From: a bacterium
GTDB taxonomy: Bacteria; Planctomycetota; Planctomycetia; Kolteriales; Kolteriaceae
Reading direction: 5' to 3'
Assembly: GCA_019753235.1 (NCBI GenBank)
Contig: JAIELF010000008.1
Span: 1 to 58,325 of the forward strand
Length of the DNA stretch: 58,325 nt
The position numbers and the translations under genes are program-made. Positions 56,132-58,325 of this stretch are shown one piece after another (position 1 is the stretch's first letter; the number at the start of each line of letters is the position of its first letter). Under the pieces are notes generated by a model. The model was not told the origin of the DNA, did not search any database, and worked only from the letters and a program-made list of their open reading frames with translations.

Positions 56132-58325
56132 ATGCGTATCCAGGATTGGCTCGGCACGCCGGTCTCCGGAATGTCGCTGGCGATGATGAGGATCGGTTTT
56201 GGCGCCGTCCAGCTTTGGCAAACGTGGGAATTCATTCGCCCGATTGCTGACGGGTCGATGTCGACACTCGAATATCTCTACACAGGCAAAGATGCCGTCT
56301 GGAACTTTCCTTACCCAAACTTTGAATGGATAGTTCCCCTCCCTGAGCCCGGCACCAGCATCGCATTTGCCCTACTGGGACTATCGAGCTTGATGCTTCT
56401 CATCGGGCTGCTGACACCGGTGGCGGCCATCGTCAACGGACTTCTCTTTACGTACGCCTGGATGCTCGAAGCGAACTGGTGGAACAATCATTACTACCTC
56501 ACCAGCCTTGTCGCATTGATGCTAGCACTCACTCCATGTAGCCGATGTCTTTCGATCGATCGCTGGCTTTCGCGATGCCGATCGAACGTCGGCACGCAGA
56601 CCGATGGCGTGATTCCATTCTGGTGCATCCTTTGGTTTCGGGCACAGCTTTACGTTGTCTACACTTTCGCGGCTATCGTGAAGATGAACCCGGATTGGCT
56701 CATGGGAGAACCCCCCCGTTTCTGGTTTCGCAGCCAATTGGCGGCCCAACCGCTGGCGCAAGTCCTCAGTCCCGAAACCATGCAATCGGTCTTCGCCTTT
56801 CTTCGCTCGGAGCCGGTCGTCTACTCCTTCGTCTGGGGCGGGATTGTTTTCGATCTCCTCATCGGGGCGATGCTTTGCATTCGCCGAACCCAAGTGCTCG
56901 GCCTGGTTCTGATGGTGATGTTTCACGCGACCAACTTCTGGGTGTTCATGATCGGGGCATTCCCAGCCATGGCGATTTCCTCAACACTGATTTTCCTGGA
57001 TCCTGATTGGCCTTTGCGTTTATGGGCATGGATCAAAAGGCCAACTTTCCGGGCTCCCGATCCTGGTTGGATGATGCTGGGAATGCTGATCGTCCCGCTT
57101 CTGGGAGCGGTTCTCGGCTGGAGGATTCCTCCCTCTCCCAAGCCGAACCCCTCCCCACCCCGGTTTCGGGTCGGCTGGTACGTTCCTGTTGGCCTTCTCC
57201 TCTGGATGACGATGCAAGTCCTTCTTCCTTGGCGTCATTTGACGATTCCGGGCGATGTCCACTGGACGCTCGAGGGCTCTCGCTTCAGTTGGCAAGTGAT
57301 GGCCCGTGCGCAGGTCGGATTGGTGCGGTATCGACTGGAGGATCCTTCCTGGAAAACCGATCCCCCGCAGGCGCTGGGTGATTGGCCCACCCTCGATGGA
57401 ATGCCTCCGACTCGACTTTATCACGACACAGACTTCCCACGTGCCGACCTTACCCACTGGCCCGAGGTCGTCATCATTCATGAACCCATCGTTCGTGAAC
57501 GTATCTTCTTGAACCCACAATCGGCCGAGTTCGCAAGCGAGACCGGCGTTCGCGAACGTGCTCGCCAGATCTGGATGGAGCGATTCGGTCGGGCACCCAC
57601 CGCCATCGAACGATCGATTCCATTCGAGGAGGCCATCGGGCGATTCGAGCGTATTGTCGCCGACACGGTTCCGACTAGGCCAGGCGAAGTCAACGTTCTA
57701 GTCCAGGCCAGTTCTCGTCTTCGTGCTCTTCATCGTGAACTTGCCCAGCTATCCGTCGATGACCCGTTCTATCACGAGAAGTCAATTGATCTTCAATGGC
57801 AATTACAAGGGCTTCGGCAACTCGCCGACCGAGCGGGCAAACAGGCCGACCTTCTCACGCTGCTGGTACAAGTTGAACCTCTTTCGATGCAGACGGGCCG
57901 ATCCCTCCCTTGGTTTCAGATCATCGATACCGAGCTTCTCGAAACCGATCTTCGATTGCCGGACGCCTCTCGGCTTCGGTGGGACCGCTGGCGACTTCAA
58001 CCAGAAGTACATCTCGATCTGAATTTGAGTTCTTATCAGACGATGTTGACGCTCCCTCGTCTGATGCTCGGCTACAACCGGGCCGGCTCGCCTGCCGTGC
58101 ATTGGAATGCCGACCGCGATTTGGTGCAGATGCAAGTCGAGTTTCACTGTTCGAGTGGAATCATGATCCAACAGTATGCTCAAGGTCGGATCGCTTCATT
58201 CTGGAAGGAAAAGACGGGCGTTTGGCCCGCCGTGTATGCAGAGTCCTTTTCCAAGTTGAATCAGCATCCTCTGCAAAGGCTGATCGATCCTCTCACGGAT
58301 TTGGCATCGGTGCCGCTTCATGTCT
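56132..58325 (+). CDS. HTTM (vitamin K-dependent gamma-carboxylase-like) membrane protein, 3' end cut by window
   Basis: The frame is open for 731 codons and runs past the window end, so the protein is incomplete. The N-terminal half has about eight membrane helices and the HTTM signature AQLYVVYTFAAIVKMNPDWL followed by GEPPRFWF. Its Lys (K184) corresponds to the active-site Lys of vitamin K-dependent gamma-carboxylase. The second half (from about residue 340) is soluble and beta-rich, with charged segments. The start is fixed by an in-frame TGA at 56111; the ATG at 56132 has only a weak ribosome-binding site. Carboxylase-like chemistry is possible, but its substrate in planctomycetes is unknown. 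Confidence 0.88.
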   Translation, partial: MRIQDWLGTPVSGMSLAMMRIGFGAVQLWQTWEFIRPIADGSMSTLEYLYTGKDAVWNFPYPNFEWIVPLPEPGTSIAFALLGLSSLMLLIGLLTPVAAIVNGLLFTYAWMLEANWWNNHYYLTSLVALMLALTPCSRCLSIDRWLSRCRSNVGTQTDGVIPFWCILWFRAQLYVVYTFAAIVKMNPDWLMGEPPRFWFRSQLAAQPLAQVLSPETMQSVFAFLRSEPVVYSFVWGGIVFDLLIGAMLCIRRTQVLGLVLMVMFHATNFWVFMIGAFPAMAISSTLIFLDPDWPLRLWAWIKRPTFRAPDPGWMMLGMLIVPLLGAVLGWRIPPSPKPNPSPPRFRVGWYVPVGLLLWMTMQVLLPWRHLTIPGDVHWTLEGSRFSWQVMARAQVGLVRYRLEDPSWKTDPPQALGDWPTLDGMPPTRLYHDTDFPRADLTHWPEVVIIHEPIVRERIFLNPQSAEFASETGVRERARQIWMERFGRAPTAIERSIPFEEAIGRFERIVADTVPTRPGEVNVLVQASSRLRALHRELAQLSVDDPFYHEKSIDLQWQLQGLRQLADRAGKQADLLTLLVQVEPLSMQTGRSLPWFQIIDTELLETDLRLPDASRLRWDRWRLQPEVHLDLNLSSYQTMLTLPRLMLGYNRAGSPAVHWNADRDLVQMQVEFHCSSGIMIQQYAQGRIASFWKEKTGVWPAVYAESFSKLNQHPLQRLIDPLTDLASVPLHV

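Overview
The window looks like a chromosomal segment of a planctomycete. The reasons are two secreted proteins with PEP-CTERM-like tails, a xylanase with the basic 'LEPLEDR' N-terminal leader common in planctomycete exported proteins, a split pntA, an ATP synthase operon whose c and b subunits carry signal-like N termini, large membrane-anchored TPR proteins, and a long HTTM (vitamin-K carboxylase-like) protein. The DNA is moderately GC-rich. Intergenic gaps are mostly 50-500 bp, and both strands are used. I see no tRNA, rRNA, CRISPR array, insertion sequence or phage module.

Region by region. 1-4.0 kb: recA (minus), a queC homologue that lacks the usual zinc cysteines, a 5'-truncated phytanoyl-CoA-dioxygenase-like remnant, and a secreted PQQ-type propeller. 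4.0-9.2 kb: a MarR regulator with two palindromes in front of it, then an RND efflux adaptor and pump. 9.4-13.6 kb: a secreted FKBP isomerase, a MaoC hydratase and, convergent to them, the three-subunit proton-translocating transhydrogenase. 13.8-25.4 kb: a polytopic protein of unknown function, a TMTC-like TPR membrane protein, a PEP-CTERM-like secreted protein, an O-antigen-ligase-like protein, an FHA-GAF-nucleotidyl cyclase, a polyprenyl synthase and a thioesterase. 25.5-32.8 kb: a small frameshifted ORF, an SMP-30 lactonase, RtcB, a polysaccharide-export lipoprotein, nadA and a DUF4912-type protein. 33.2-41.5 kb: a complete F1Fo ATP synthase operon (two accessory membrane proteins, a, c, b, b', delta, alpha, gamma, beta, epsilon). 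41.5-46.6 kb: a BioF2/FemAB-like acetyltransferase with a small conserved partner, DinB, a UbiD-family decarboxylase, pterin-4a-carbinolamine dehydratase and a one-helix membrane protein. 47.1-58.3 kb: a GH10 xylanase bracketed by a short direct repeat, a Cys-rich outer-membrane-like protein, a 914-aa TPR membrane protein, a second PEP-CTERM-like protein with a clear promoter and terminator, and an HTTM protein running off the window.

Functional themes are core bioenergetics (ATP synthase, transhydrogenase, possible quinone-related UbiD and prenyl synthase), cofactor and nucleotide metabolism (NadA, QueC, PCD, RtcB), and cell-surface and exopolysaccharide work (ligase, export lipoprotein, PEP-CTERM proteins, TMTC-like protein, xylanase). 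No obvious defence or mobile island is present. The least ordinary signals are the cysteine-less QueC, the His-rich extracytoplasmic segment of the ATP synthase b subunit, the 50-bp atpH/atpA overlap, the repeat flanking the xylanase gene, the PEA (rather than PEP) sorting tails and the poly-C frameshift in a small ORF. Starts given below often differ from the longest ORF; the ribosome-binding-site reasoning is stated for each.
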